Shown piece by piece: positions 1-7,549 of a stretch of DNA of 12,541 nt. Each line of letters opens with the position of its first letter. Position 1 is the first letter of the stretch. Source of the stretch: Bacillota bacterium (lineage in GTDB: Bacteria > Bacillota_C > Negativicutes > Sporomusales > Sporomusaceae); contig JAEZQV010000339.1 of NCBI GenBank assembly GCA_023441125.1, forward strand, positions 1 to 12,541. The letters are read 5' to 3'. The notes under the pieces were generated by a model, which ran no database searches, was not told the origin of the DNA, and worked only from the letters and a program-made list of their open reading frames with translations. The position numbers were made by a program, and so were the translations under genes.

Positions 1-903
1 TTTCACCTGAATCATTATACGACAAGGGCGGTAGGCGGGGTCGGCCTGATCATTGTGGAATCGACCGGCGTTGCGCCCCGTGGGCGGATTTCCGATCAGG
101 ATCTGGGAATCTGGAGCGATTCTCAGCTTCCCGGTTTGCAAAAGCTTGTACAGTCCGTCAAGCAATACGGCGCCAAGATTGCCATTCAACTAAATCATGC
201 CGGCCGGAAATATGAGGGCGCGGCCGGAATTCCGGTAGCTCCCAGTTCACTGAAATTTGATGAAAAAAGTCTGGAACCAAAGACGCTTTCCCAAGACGAG
301 ATCCACGCGATTGTCAACAGCTTCCGCGCGGCGGCCGGCAGGGCGGATGCAGCCGGATTTGACGCGATAGAAATACACGGCGCCCATGGTTATCTCGTCC
401 ATCAGTTTTTGTCGCCACTGTCAAATACCCGGGAGGACGAATACGGCGGCAGCCTCGAAAACCGGACCCGTTTCCTGCAAGAGATTCTGCAGGCGGTAGC
501 GGCGGTATGGCCGGCGGAAAAGCCAATTTTGCTGAGAGTTTCCGCCAGTGATTACGTTACCGGCGGAATCACGATAGCAGATATGGTGAAGATCGTCAAC
601 CAGGTGAAGCGATACCTTTCCCTGGTACATGTAAGCTCCGGCGGCTTAGTCCAGGCTGATATCAAAACATATCCGGGCTATCAGCTCAACTTTGCCAGCA
701 CGATTAAAACAGAATGCAATATCCCTACCATCGCGGTAGGTTTGATAACGGAGATTAACATGGTGGAAGAAATTCTGTCCAACGGCAGGGCCGATTTGGT
801 GGCGATGGGGCGAGAACATTTGCGAAATCCGTATTTCGTCTTACGGGCAGCGAAAAAAGAACAAGTCGTGATCCCGAAACAATATGAAAGAGCGTTTCAT
901 TAA
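1..903 (+). CDS. OYE-family NADH:flavin oxidoreductase, 5'-truncated by the window
   Basis: This is an FMN-dependent ene-reductase of the Old Yellow Enzyme superfamily, a cytoplasmic TIM-barrel enzyme that reduces activated C=C bonds using NAD(P)H. The frame is open from base 1 and reads HLNHYTTRAVGGVGLIIVES, a typical OYE N-terminal stretch, so the true start lies upstream. A GTG at 55 is internal to the conserved fold and should not be used as the start. The visible 300 residues contain the IEIHGAHGYL motif (His codons at 376-378 and 385-387, Tyr at 391-393). In YqjM-type enzymes this HxxH pair binds the substrate carbonyl and the Tyr is catalytic. AVGLIT (near 730-750) and MGREHLRNPY (near 805-835) match the FMN phosphate-binding end of the barrel. 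The C-terminal QYERA is typical of the YqjM-like branch, usually about 340 residues, so roughly 35-40 residues are missing. The physiological substrate cannot be read from the sequence. Confidence 0.93.
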   Translation, partial: FHLNHYTTRAVGGVGLIIVESTGVAPRGRISDQDLGIWSDSQLPGLQKLVQSVKQYGAKIAIQLNHAGRKYEGAAGIPVAPSSLKFDEKSLEPKTLSQDEIHAIVNSFRAAAGRADAAGFDAIEIHGAHGYLVHQFLSPLSNTREDEYGGSLENRTRFLQEILQAVAAVWPAEKPILLRVSASDYVTGGITIADMVKIVNQVKRYLSLVHVSSGGLVQADIKTYPGYQLNFASTIKTECNIPTIAVGLITEINMVEEILSNGRADLVAMGREHLRNPYFVLRAAKKEQVVIPKQYERAFH

Positions 904-920
904 CCCCGTGTGTTGACAGC

Positions 921-952
921 AATACCCCCGCCAGTGACGGCGGGGGTATTTT
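921..952 (+). terminator. Rho-independent terminator after the OYE gene
   Basis: A perfect 12-bp stem (921-932 AATACCCCCGCC with 939-950 GGCGGGGGTATT) encloses a 6-base loop and ends in a short T run (TTTT at 949-952). It lies 18 bases after the OYE stop codon. The A-rich left arm makes it potentially bidirectional. Confidence 0.9.
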
Positions 953-1046
953 GCCGAAGTCTAAGCCTTGCCAGGGCAGGAACGAACGGGGACTTAGGCG
1001 AATTCATCTTAAGCACCAATTATTTTTATGGCTAGGGCGGTTTGTT

Positions 1047-2495
1047 ATGAAAAAATCTATTTCTAATATAGCCCATATTCAACCTTTTGTACAAGAATAT
1101 GCAGAAACGATTACCGATGTGCTGGAGTTGTCGGTAACCATTATTGATGAAGAGGGCGTCAGGATTGGCGGGACTGGTCTCCACGCCGAAAGTATCGGCA
1201 GACCAATACCTGACGGCTCTTTTTTCCGGGAGGTGCTGGTCACCGGCAACCCCGGCTTTATTCCCGGCACGGACAACAACAGCGCCTGCAAAAACTGCAC
1301 TACTTCCGCTTGCTGCCAGGAACTTGCGACAATGGGTTTTCCGATTAGTAAGCACGGCCAGACGGTCGGTGTTATCGGCGTCATCGCCTTTACGGCTGAG
1401 CAGCAGGAGCGGCTGGTGCGCAATTCGGCAAGGTTTCTTACCTTCCTTGGCCACATGAGCAGCCTGCTGGAGAGTAAACTCTTTATGCTGGATGACCAAT
1501 GGCGCCTGCAAAATAAAGTGCAGGAAGTGCTGAAGACAGTGAACGGAAAGTATACTTTCGGGACCTTGATCGGGCGCGACCAAAACTTTATTCAGCTGTT
1601 GCAAAAAGCCCAGCGGGTGGCGATAAGCAATTCGACAATTCTTATTCAGGGCGAAAGCGGTACCGGCAAAGAACTCTTAGCCAAAGCCATCCACGAGGAA
1701 AGCGGCCGTAAAAATAAGCCTTTTGTCGTGGTGAATTGCCCGTCTATACCGGAGAATTTGCTGGAAAGTGAATTGTTCGGGTATGAGGCCGGCGCTTTTA
1801 CGGGAGCTAACAAATCAGGCAAGAAGGGGAAATTTGAAATTGCGGATAAAGGCACCTTGTTTCTGGATGAGATCGGCGATCTGCCCCTGAGTTTGCAGCC
1901 CAAATTGTTGCGGGTCATTCAGGAGCGCTCGATAGAACGGATTGCCGGAACCGGTGCAAGAACTGTTGATGTACGGATTATTGCCGCCACGAACCGGGAC
2001 CTGGAGAAAATGATGCGGGCAGGTGCGTTTCGTGAAGATTTATATTATCGCTTGAATGTCATTCCCCTGACCATCCCGCCGCTGCGCGTGCGGCCGGCCG
2101 ATATACCGCTGTACATTGACCATTTTCTGGCGAAGTTTACCGGGGTGCTCAATAAAGAAAAACTAGGAATGGATGATCAACTGCGGCGCTGGCTTATGAA
2201 TTATCATTGGCCCGGCAATGTGCGGCAACTGGAACATGTGATTGAATATATGGCGACTGTTGCCCCGGGCAATGGGCTGTCCCTGCAGGAACTGCCGGCC
2301 AATTTAACGGCTGAGCAAAAGGGGGCTGATAGGAATATTGGCCTGGAGCAACAACTGGCTGAGTATGAAAAGCAATTGCTCAGGTCATATGTTGCCCCTG
2401 GAGCAACCTTGGCAGATAAGAAACAGGCGGCTGAACAACTGCAAATCAGTTTGGCCACTTTGTATCGGAAACTGGATAAATATCACCTGCCGTAG
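1047..2495 (+). CDS. Sigma-54-dependent enhancer-binding regulator with Cys-rich sensor domain (CdsR-like)
   Basis: This is a bacterial enhancer-binding protein of 482 residues that remodels sigma-54 RNA polymerase. Residues 1 to about 150 form a sensor domain with a cysteine cluster C81-x2-C84-x4-C89-C90, followed by GFPISKHGQTVGVIGV. The AAA+ domain has Walker A GESGTGKE (202-209), the sigma-54-contacting loop GAFTGA (249-254) and Walker B FLDEIGD (272-278). The last ~40 residues carry a Fis-type helix-turn-helix (AAEQLQISLATLYRKL). The start chosen is ATG 1047, with GGGCGG six bases upstream. The frame stays open back to 951, but that would place coding sequence at the edge of the preceding terminator. 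The next gene on the same strand, a cysteine desulfidase, has its own sigma-54 promoter, so this protein is almost certainly its activator. In Clostridioides difficile a sigma-54 regulator (CdsR, as I recall) controls cdsB in a comparable way. Cysteine as the signal is inference. Confidence 0.93.
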   Translation: MKKSISNIAHIQPFVQEYAETITDVLELSVTIIDEEGVRIGGTGLHAESIGRPIPDGSFFREVLVTGNPGFIPGTDNNSACKNCTTSACCQELATMGFPISKHGQTVGVIGVIAFTAEQQERLVRNSARFLTFLGHMSSLLESKLFMLDDQWRLQNKVQEVLKTVNGKYTFGTLIGRDQNFIQLLQKAQRVAISNSTILIQGESGTGKELLAKAIHEESGRKNKPFVVVNCPSIPENLLESELFGYEAGAFTGANKSGKKGKFEIADKGTLFLDEIGDLPLSLQPKLLRVIQERSIERIAGTGARTVDVRIIAATNRDLEKMMRAGAFREDLYYRLNVIPLTIPPLRVRPADIPLYIDHFLAKFTGVLNKEKLGMDDQLRRWLMNYHWPGNVRQLEHVIEYMATVAPGNGLSLQELPANLTAEQKGADRNIGLEQQLAEYEKQLLRSYVAPGATLADKKQAAEQLQISLATLYRKLDKYHLP

Positions 2496-2505
2496 CAGAA
2501 AATTT

Positions 2506-2616
2506 TTCGCAATTTTGAGAAGGCTTTTGCATGTCTGCGAACAGTTTGTAGGCTGGGTAATCATACAACACACACACGGTTTGGCTGGTTATAGCAGTTA
2601 AGCCGTTTTGTGTGTG
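2506..2616. promoter_or_regulatory. Candidate upstream activator sites for the sigma-54 regulator
   Basis: Between the regulator gene and the sigma-54 promoter lie two dyads. The first is TTTGCA-TGTC-TGCGAA (2526-2541), with an additional TTCGCA half site at 2506-2511. The second pairs CACACACACGG (2569-2579) with CCGTTTTGTGTGTG (2603-2616), an imperfect inverted repeat about 23 bases apart with an inner GGCT/AGCC pair. They sit about 70-180 bases upstream of the predicted transcription start, the usual range for enhancer-binding proteins. Which dyad, if either, is bound cannot be decided from one sequence. Confidence 0.4.
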
Positions 2617-2659
2617 GCGTAGAGGGGCCTGGCAGGATGGCTACCGGTCTTAAAAGCAT

Positions 2660-2675
2660 TGGCATGGTTTTTGCA
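2660..2675 (+). promoter_or_regulatory. Sigma-54 (-24/-12) promoter of the cysteine desulfidase gene
   Basis: TGGCATG-GTTT-TTGCA matches the sigma-54 consensus TGGCACG-N4-TTGCW with one mismatch, and the GG and GC pairs have the required spacing. Transcription should start about 12 bases downstream, near 2686. That leaves a leader of about 38 bases with GGAGG at 2712-2716 before ATG 2724. The promoter lies inside the upstream in-frame extension of the next gene, which argues against any start codon before 2686. Confidence 0.88.
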
Positions 2676-2723
2676 ACTAATGAGGATGTACTGCTAATGT
2701 TTAACATGATCGGAGGTCGCCTG

Positions 2724-4004
2724 ATGAACAATAACAAAGAAGTTTTCACCAATTATATTGACATATTGCAGGAAGAACTGGTGACGGCCCTGGGGTGTAC
2801 CGAGCCTGTCGCCATTGCTTATGCGGCAGCCACGGCAAGGGAAGTGCTGGGCTGTTTCCCGGAAAATGCCGTACTGGAATGCAGCGGCAATATCGTAAAA
2901 AATGTCAAAAGCGTTGTCATCCCCAACACCGGCGGGCTAAAGGGAATCCGGGCCGGGCTGCTGGCAGGTCTCGTGGGCGGCAAGGCGGATAGTTGCCTGG
3001 AGGTATTGGCCCAAATGACGGCCGAGCATATCGCCTATGTCCAAAGGTTGCTAAACAGTAATTTTGGCGAGGTGAAGCTGCTGGCGACAGATGTTAACCT
3101 CCATCTCAGAGTGCACGTAATGGCCAGGCATGATTATGTGACTGTGGAAATCAAGCATACGCATGCTAATATTTGTAGAATCGAGAAGAATGGCCAGATT
3201 ATTTATAGAAGAGATGACAATGCCGCTAAATATTCCGGAACCAATACCGACCGCACGGCGCTTACGGTAGAAAATATTTATCAGTTTGCCAATACCGCAC
3301 ATTTGGATTCAATTCGCAGTCTGATTGCTAAACAAATCAGCTGTAACATGGCGCTGGCCGAGGAAGGGTTACAGGGTGAGTATGGTGTGGGGATCGGGCG
3401 CACTTTGCTGGAATTCGGGCCTGGCGAGCCGGTGTTGAGGAAGCTGAAAGCATATGCCGCCGCTGCAGCGGAAGCCAGGATGAGCGGGTGTATTCTGCCG
3501 GTTGTTACCAACTCCGGCAGTGGCAATCAGGCGATTGCCGCTACCATTCCCGTGATTGTTTATGCCCGTGAATACGGTTTGTCTGAAGAGACATTGTGCA
3601 GAGGGCTGGTGTTTTCCAATCTGCTGACAATTCATCAGAAAACGCCGATCGGCCGCCTGTCCGCCTTCTGTGGCGCTGTCAGCGCTGCTTGCGCCAGTGG
3701 CGCCGCCATTACCTATCTGGCGGGCGGTGAACTGGAACAAATCAATCAAACCATTCACAATATGCTCGCCAATGTTTCCGGTATTATTTGTGACGGTGCA
3801 AAACCCGCCTGCGCCGCTAAAATAGCATCTTGCCTGGATGCCGCGTATATGGCCCACGTGCTGGCTAGGAAGGGCAGGCGTTATCAGGGCGGTGAGGGGA
3901 TTATTAAAAACGATGTGGAAGCAAGCATCGCCGCTGTAGGACGGCTGGCGTATTACGGTATGCGGGTAACGGATGCGGAGATACTCAAAATCATGTTGGA
4001 ATAG
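2724..4004 (+). CDS. cdsB: L-cysteine desulfidase, UPF0597/CyuA (CdsB) family
   Basis: The 426-residue protein belongs to the UPF0597 family (E. coli CyuA/YhaM, Methanocaldococcus L-cysteine desulfidase), related to the alpha domain of iron-sulfur L-serine dehydratase. Members split L-cysteine into pyruvate, ammonia and sulfide in the cytoplasm using an oxygen-sensitive 4Fe-4S cluster. The family signature ALGCTEPVAIAYA is present with C25, at the position of the cluster cysteine in the archaeal enzyme. C356 and C363 lie in IICDGAKPAC, also a conserved family block. The glycine-rich TNSGSGNQAIAAT segment and the RLSAFCGAVSAACASGAA segment are typical of the family. ATG 2724 is chosen because GGAGG lies seven bases upstream and because the -24/-12 promoter (2660-2675) excludes the longer GTG 2610 frame. 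Activity on L-serine or other beta-substituted amino acids cannot be excluded from sequence. Confidence 0.9.
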   Translation: MNNNKEVFTNYIDILQEELVTALGCTEPVAIAYAAATAREVLGCFPENAVLECSGNIVKNVKSVVIPNTGGLKGIRAGLLAGLVGGKADSCLEVLAQMTAEHIAYVQRLLNSNFGEVKLLATDVNLHLRVHVMARHDYVTVEIKHTHANICRIEKNGQIIYRRDDNAAKYSGTNTDRTALTVENIYQFANTAHLDSIRSLIAKQISCNMALAEEGLQGEYGVGIGRTLLEFGPGEPVLRKLKAYAAAAAEARMSGCILPVVTNSGSGNQAIAATIPVIVYAREYGLSEETLCRGLVFSNLLTIHQKTPIGRLSAFCGAVSAACASGAAITYLAGGELEQINQTIHNMLANVSGIICDGAKPACAAKIASCLDAAYMAHVLARKGRRYQGGEGIIKNDVEASIAAVGRLAYYGMRVTDAEILKIMLE

Positions 4005-4047
4005 CGGAATAACCTGATTATTGCAGGAAAAAGCAGTACATTATCGA

Positions 4048-4084
4048 AGTAGAGCCGTAGCTTGATTATCGCTGCGGCTCTACT
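4048..4084 (+). terminator. Strong hairpin after the desulfidase gene (possible terminator lacking a T tract)
   Basis: A 14-bp stem with one G:U pair (4048-4061 with 4071-4084) encloses a 9-base loop, 43 bases after the desulfidase stop codon. It is followed by GGCATC rather than a T run. It may therefore be a transcript-end stabiliser or a Rho-assisted or processed end rather than a classical intrinsic terminator. Confidence 0.5.
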
Positions 4085-4272
4085 GGCATCAGGGCAAGAC
4101 GGTTTAAAATGCCGGCGTGAGTGTCTGACGCGGTTCTGGGAAAGATAAAGTAAATACGTAGGCTTTGCGCCGGAAAAAAGGCCATACACCCTGTGGCCCA
4201 GGAGGAGTGGCGAGAACGGAAAAAGTAAAGACGCGGAGTAAGCTCGTTAAATTAGAGATAGGTTGTGGCTAA
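4085..4272. other. Gene-free stretch with unexplained secondary structure
   Basis: No credible coding frame is visible. A small hairpin GGCCA...TGGCC (4180-4198) is preceded by six A residues, so on the reverse strand it resembles a weak intrinsic terminator with a T6 tail, although no leftward gene is present. CCGGCG near 4112 can pair with CGCCGG near 4168. AGGAGGAG at 4200-4207 looks like a ribosome binding site but has no start codon at proper spacing. I could not match the stretch to any riboswitch consensus I know. Confidence 0.35.
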
Positions 4273-4509
4273 ATGCAAAATAGCAATTGGATAGAATGGC
4301 TGGGTTATACAGCTTCGGTTTTGGTAGCGGTTTCTTTTTTGATGAAATCTATGAACAAACTACGGCTTATGAATACGGTAGGTGCCGCATGCTTTGTCAT
4401 CTATGCCGTTGCCATCAATGCCATACCGGTGGCCTTAATTAATTCCTTTGTAGTTTGTGTAAATGTCTATTATCTGACCAAAAAAAATGCTGCTAAGCAG
4501 GCTGAATAG
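4273..4509 (+). CDS. Small three-helix membrane protein, YgjV-like
   Basis: A 78-residue, mostly hydrophobic protein with about three membrane segments (roughly residues 9-25, 31-50 and 52-68) and a lysine-rich cytoplasmic tail. The pattern WIEWLGYTASVLVAVSF..KS..KLR..N..GA..FV.YA and PVALIN.F....N.YYL resembles the YgjV family of small inner-membrane proteins, and the three-helix size also recalls SemiSWEET half-transporters. Neither assignment gives a proven function. The ribosome binding site is weak (AGGTTG about nine bases upstream). The gene stands alone between the structured stretch upstream and a strong terminator, so it is probably monocistronic. Confidence 0.75.
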   Translation: MQNSNWIEWLGYTASVLVAVSFLMKSMNKLRLMNTVGAACFVIYAVAINAIPVALINSFVVCVNVYYLTKKNAAKQAE

Positions 4510-4522
4510 GCGGCAGCATCGC

Positions 4523-4563
4523 AAAATCCTGCGCTCTTTTATATTACAGGAGCAGGATTTTTT
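4523..4563 (+). terminator. Rho-independent terminator after the small membrane protein
   Basis: AAAATCCTGC (4523-4532) pairs perfectly with GCAGGATTTT (4552-4561), with two further pairs across a small bulge. A run of six T (4558-4563) and ATTTT follow. It starts 13 bases after the stop codon. Confidence 0.9.
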
Positions 4564-4723
4564 ATTTTGCTAGATAACAGTAAAAATGGAAAGTATTAGA
4601 GGAAATAGTTGTCTGATGTCATATATAATAATTATTAGCAAAGATTTGGCTCAGGAATTAAAAGCAGTTATTTTAAACGCGGACAGTAAAAGTGAAATCC
4701 ATTAAGAGACGAGGCGATAAGAC

Positions 4724-6253
4724 ATGTTATTTAGCAGCAAAGATGACCTAGTAAACAGTGTGTTAGCCGAGAGCGAGGCACTTCTGCAGACGGTTAAGTC
4801 CGGCAACACCGCGGCCCGCGGTCAGGTGGAAAATGTCCCGCCCGCAGCGCAAAAAATTATTCAGAACTTCAATAATGTATTAGAGATCATAAACAATAAC
4901 AATAACAATCTCTTGATACGCTTTGAACTGGTTAATCAGGCTACCAATGTAGGACTATGGGAAATGACGGTTGTGGCCGGCGATCCCGTAAACCCTGCCA
5001 ATGAATTTATTTGGACAGACAAGTTCCGGGAGATGCTCGGGTTTACTAATACAAACGACTTTCCCAACAGGCTGGATAGCTGGGCGTCCAGACTTCATCC
5101 CCAGGATAAAGACTGGGTTATAAAAGCTTTTGCGGATCATTTAACCGACCACACCGGGCGGACTCCCTATGACATTGAGTACCGTCTGCAGTTGAAAAAT
5201 GGTGATTACCGCTGGTTCCGGGCTACCGGTACGACCATAAGGGACGGTAAGGGTATTCCCTTGAAGGTGGCCGGGGCGCTGCATGATATCCATGACCAAA
5301 AAACAAGGCAAACGGAATTAGAAACTATGGTAACACGCTTTGAATTGATAAATAAGGCGTTGGCGGCCGACACCGAATTGAGCGATGCTCCCTGGGACAT
5401 GAGCGTCATCGCCGGTGATCCGATTAATCCTCACAATGAATTCTGGTGGTCGCCTCAATTCCGTAAGCTGTTAGGCTTTACTGATGAACGCGATTTTCCC
5501 AATATTTTAAGCAGCTGGAGCGACAGGCTGCACCCCGATGACAAAGAGCGTACGTTAGCGGCTTTTGCCACACATTTAAATGACCGTTCCGGGAAAATCC
5601 CATATAGTCTGGAGTACCGCCTGAAATTAAAAAACGGAGAATACCGGTGGTTTTACGCCGGCGGTGAAACTCTGCGGGACAAGCAGGGTATTCCCTTGCG
5701 GGTGGCAGGCACGCTCAAAGATATCACAAAACAGAAGCTGAAGCAGCAAGTAGAAACCGAATTGACAGAGAAGATGAATCAACTCGCCGGTTCTATGCAG
5801 CAAATGGTGGTTGGCATAACGGGCGTAACCTCCAGTGCCCAGGAACTGGCCAGCGCCCAAGAGTCCACAATGGTGTCGGCGACGCAGGCTAAGGCAAGCG
5901 CGGATACAACCACGCAAATCACGGAATTAGTTAAACAATTTGCTGACCAGACCAATTTATTAGGCCTAAACGCTGCGATTGAAGCCGCCAGAGCGGGGGA
6001 GCAAGGCCGGGGCTTCGCGGTCGTAGCCGAAGAAGTCAGAAAACTGGCGATAAATAGTGCGGATGCAGTAGGCCAGATTGAAAGCAGCCTCAGAGATATG
6101 AAAAATGCGTTGGACGTTATCGTGAGCCATATCAATAACATGAGCACCCTGACTCAGTCCCAGGCTGCCACAACGCAGGAAGTCAATGCTTCCGTGGAAG
6201 AAATCAGTGCTATGACCGAGTCGGTCATGAATTTGGTAAAAAGAATGAGCTGA
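4724..6253 (+). CDS. Soluble methyl-accepting chemotaxis-type transducer with tandem PAS domains
   Basis: This 509-residue signal transducer has no membrane segment, so it should sense a cytoplasmic cue and act on the CheA/CheW complex. After a ~65-residue N-terminal segment come two PAS_3-type domains (about 66-195 and 205-340). They are clear duplicates: both contain the patterns WxMxVxAGDPxNPxNEF, FRxxLGFTxxxDFPN, SRLHP/DRLHP and EYRLxLKNGxYRWF. The C-terminal ~165 residues form a short MCP signalling domain with the conserved hairpin tip [19 protein letters not shown] starting at residue 412. The C-terminal pentapeptide used by CheR in some receptors is absent. GAGG (4711-4714) lies nine bases before the ATG. 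A six-Asn run precedes PAS1. The PAS ligand (haem, flavin or small metabolite) is not evident. The exported protein gene 48 bases downstream is probably in the same operon. Confidence 0.92.
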   Translation: MLFSSKDDLVNSVLAESEALLQTVKSGNTAARGQVENVPPAAQKIIQNFNNVLEIINNNNNNLLIRFELVNQATNVGLWEMTVVAGDPVNPANEFIWTDKFREMLGFTNTNDFPNRLDSWASRLHPQDKDWVIKAFADHLTDHTGRTPYDIEYRLQLKNGDYRWFRATGTTIRDGKGIPLKVAGALHDIHDQKTRQTELETMVTRFELINKALAADTELSDAPWDMSVIAGDPINPHNEFWWSPQFRKLLGFTDERDFPNILSSWSDRLHPDDKERTLAAFATHLNDRSGKIPYSLEYRLKLKNGEYRWFYAGGETLRDKQGIPLRVAGTLKDITKQKLKQQVETELTEKMNQLAGSMQQMVVGITGVTSSAQELASAQESTMVSATQAKASADTTTQITELVKQFADQTNLLGLNAAIEAARAGEQGRGFAVVAEEVRKLAINSADAVGQIESSLRDMKNALDVIVSHINNMSTLTQSQAATTQEVNASVEEISAMTESVMNLVKRMS

Positions 6254-6301
6254 GACAGAGTCTGGCTGCAGCGCAATTTATAATAAGGGGAGTTTGATTG
6301 T

Positions 6302-7228
6302 ATGCTGGGATTGTTGCGAAGGACCCATTGGGGAATTGCTTTAGTACTGAGCCTGTTGTTTGTGGCGGTGAGCAGCCCGTTTGCTTTGGCCGCGGCTGAA
6401 AAGCTGCCGCCGGAAAAGGCGTATTTGAACGATGTATATAAAAACATGATGGATATAAAAAACATGCATTACGATGTGACGGTCACGTCTGAAACCCCGC
6501 TGGGGGAAATTAATGCTGCCATCAACGGGGAATTCCAGGAAAAACCGCTGAGCTACAAACACGATATAACCATTACGTATCGTGATGTAAAGAATACAGA
6601 AAATACAATGCTGCTGAAGCAGTATGTAGAACAAAACCAAGACAATCTGGTGATGTATCTGTTAAGCAATGAGAAATGGATGAAACAGATTCTGCCGCTC
6701 AGTCCGTCCCTGACCAAAGAACTCTCCGCGGCGGAAAAAGCCTCGGCGCGCATGACGATGATGCAACTGATAAAAGCGGTGAAACTGACCAAGGAAACAC
6801 CCTCTTATAAATATCTCGAAATAACCTTGGATAGTATGCAAATAAGCGACGCTATGGAGGCCGCTGTCAAACTAAATAATGCGCCGGATAAAGAAATGCT
6901 GCGGATGATTGCCGCCGGGCGGCTGGGGCTGCTGGCGGCCGGCGATATAAAATATAATGTTAAAATTGATAAAGCAACTAAGATGGTAACAGGAATCGAT
7001 ATGGATTTGGCAGCGCCGATCCGCAAAGGGGCGGGATTGTTTTTGGATATCACTAATCCCAAGAGTAGAACTGCTATCGAAGATTTTTTAACCAAATCAA
7101 CCTTGAATATACAGATAACCTATTCACAATATAACCAGGTAGGGCCTATCGAGATTCCCCAATCTGTGCGCGATACTGCAATCGAAGTCAAACCGGCAGG
7201 ATTGGCAGCCCCTAAAATTACTGATTAA
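6302..7228 (+). CDS. Exported protein of unknown function, possibly LolA/LppX-like fold
   Basis: The 308-residue product starts with RR, a long hydrophobic core and a likely signal peptidase I site after PFALA (about residue 30). There is no lipobox cysteine, so it is probably secreted or periplasmic rather than a lipoprotein. The mature part begins EKAYLNDVYKNMMDIKNMHYDV and alternates charged and beta-type strands. The KIDKATKMVTGIDMDL segment is reminiscent of the half-barrel LolA/LppX-type proteins (DUF6612-like), but this is a resemblance only. AGGGGAG (6286-6292) lies nine bases before ATG 6302. The 48-base gap after the chemotaxis transducer holds no convincing terminator, so co-transcription is likely, and a strong terminator follows. 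I do not recognise a specific function. Confidence 0.8.
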   Translation: MLGLLRRTHWGIALVLSLLFVAVSSPFALAAAEKLPPEKAYLNDVYKNMMDIKNMHYDVTVTSETPLGEINAAINGEFQEKPLSYKHDITITYRDVKNTENTMLLKQYVEQNQDNLVMYLLSNEKWMKQILPLSPSLTKELSAAEKASARMTMMQLIKAVKLTKETPSYKYLEITLDSMQISDAMEAAVKLNNAPDKEMLRMIAAGRLGLLAAGDIKYNVKIDKATKMVTGIDMDLAAPIRKGAGLFLDITNPKSRTAIEDFLTKSTLNIQITYSQYNQVGPIEIPQSVRDTAIEVKPAGLAAPKITD

Positions 7229-7256
7229 ATGTTGCTGTGACGGCTGACACGCATAC

Positions 7257-7305
7257 AAGCCAGGTAGGCATACTGCCGCATCGGATTATGCCTGCCTGGC
7301 TTTTT
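7257..7305 (+). terminator. Rho-independent terminator after the exported protein
   Basis: A 15-bp stem with one G:U pair (7258-7272 with 7287-7301), loop of 14 bases, followed by TTTTT (7301-7305). Confidence 0.92.
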
Positions 7306-7407
7306 ATAACACCTCTGTGATTTTGCATCTGAACATAAGAAACGAGTCCCTGTCCCTGTGTTTCTCACTAATAGAAAACACTTATTAAGTCAATCGGTAT
7401 ATTTAAT

Positions 7408-7436
7408 TTCATTTTTCAAAGCGAGAAAGCTACAAT
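7408..7436 (+). promoter_or_regulatory. Possible sigma-A promoter for the LysR operon
   Basis: TACAAT at 7431-7436 is a good -10 element. The best 17-bp-spaced -35 is only TTCATT (7408-7413), so the promoter would be weak or activator-dependent. It would give a leader of about 145 bases before GTG 7590. The rest of 7306-7407 is AT-rich, with a tandem GTCCCT duplication near 7345-7360 and an ACTTA-T-TAAGT dyad at 7380-7390, but nothing decisive. Confidence 0.35.
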
Positions 7437-7457
7437 GAAAGCAGCATAAAGAAAACA

Positions 7458-7505
7458 CGGCTTGCGCCGAGACTTTGGCGAAAGTTATCCTTTCTATCAG
7501 GATAA
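7458..7505 (+). promoter_or_regulatory. Three consecutive small hairpins in the LysR leader
   Basis: CGGC-TTGC-GCCG (7458-7469), ACTTT-GGCG-AAAGT (7472-7485) and TATCC-N9-GGATA (7486-7504) follow one another almost without gaps and are followed by A7 and GGTGGTGAG. This compact arrangement suggests a structured 5' leader. I do not recognise it as a known riboswitch class. Confidence 0.35.
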
Positions 7506-7549
7506 AAAAAGGTGGTGAGATCTATTCGATTGTCAGGCAGAGAATAATG

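Noticed and set aside
951..1046. N-terminal extension of the sigma-54 regulator from TTG 951
   Set aside because: It begins at the tail of a strong terminator, has no ribosome binding site and no family similarity; ATG 1047 has GGGCGG six bases upstream.
1032..1604. Long reverse-strand open frame over the sigma-54 regulator (190 codons)
   Set aside because: It mirrors the conserved coding gene, has no ribosome binding site and no family features.
2610..2723. Longer cysteine desulfidase starting at GTG 2610
   Set aside because: The -24/-12 promoter and predicted start site lie inside it, and GGAGG sits properly before ATG 2724.
3369..3857. Long reverse-strand open frame over the cysteine desulfidase (162 codons)
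   Set aside because: Shadow of a strongly conserved gene; low-complexity translation and no start signal.
4145..4200. Reverse-strand resemblance to a c-di-GMP-I riboswitch (CACAGGG and GCGCAAAGCC blocks)
   Set aside because: The blocks are in a plausible order but the pairing of the consensus cannot be built, and there is no leftward gene to control.
4207..4272. 21-codon frame from GTG 4207
   Set aside because: The AGGAGGA directly abuts the GTG with no spacer, and the peptide has no recognisable feature.
4888..4910. AAC/AAT triplet run as a phase-variation microsatellite
   Set aside because: Repeats in units of three inside a coding frame change only the number of Asn residues; they cannot switch the gene off.
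7512..7547. Short leader peptide starting at GTG 7512 or 7515
   Set aside because: Only 11-12 codons, ribosome binding site overlapping the start, no repeated regulatory codons.
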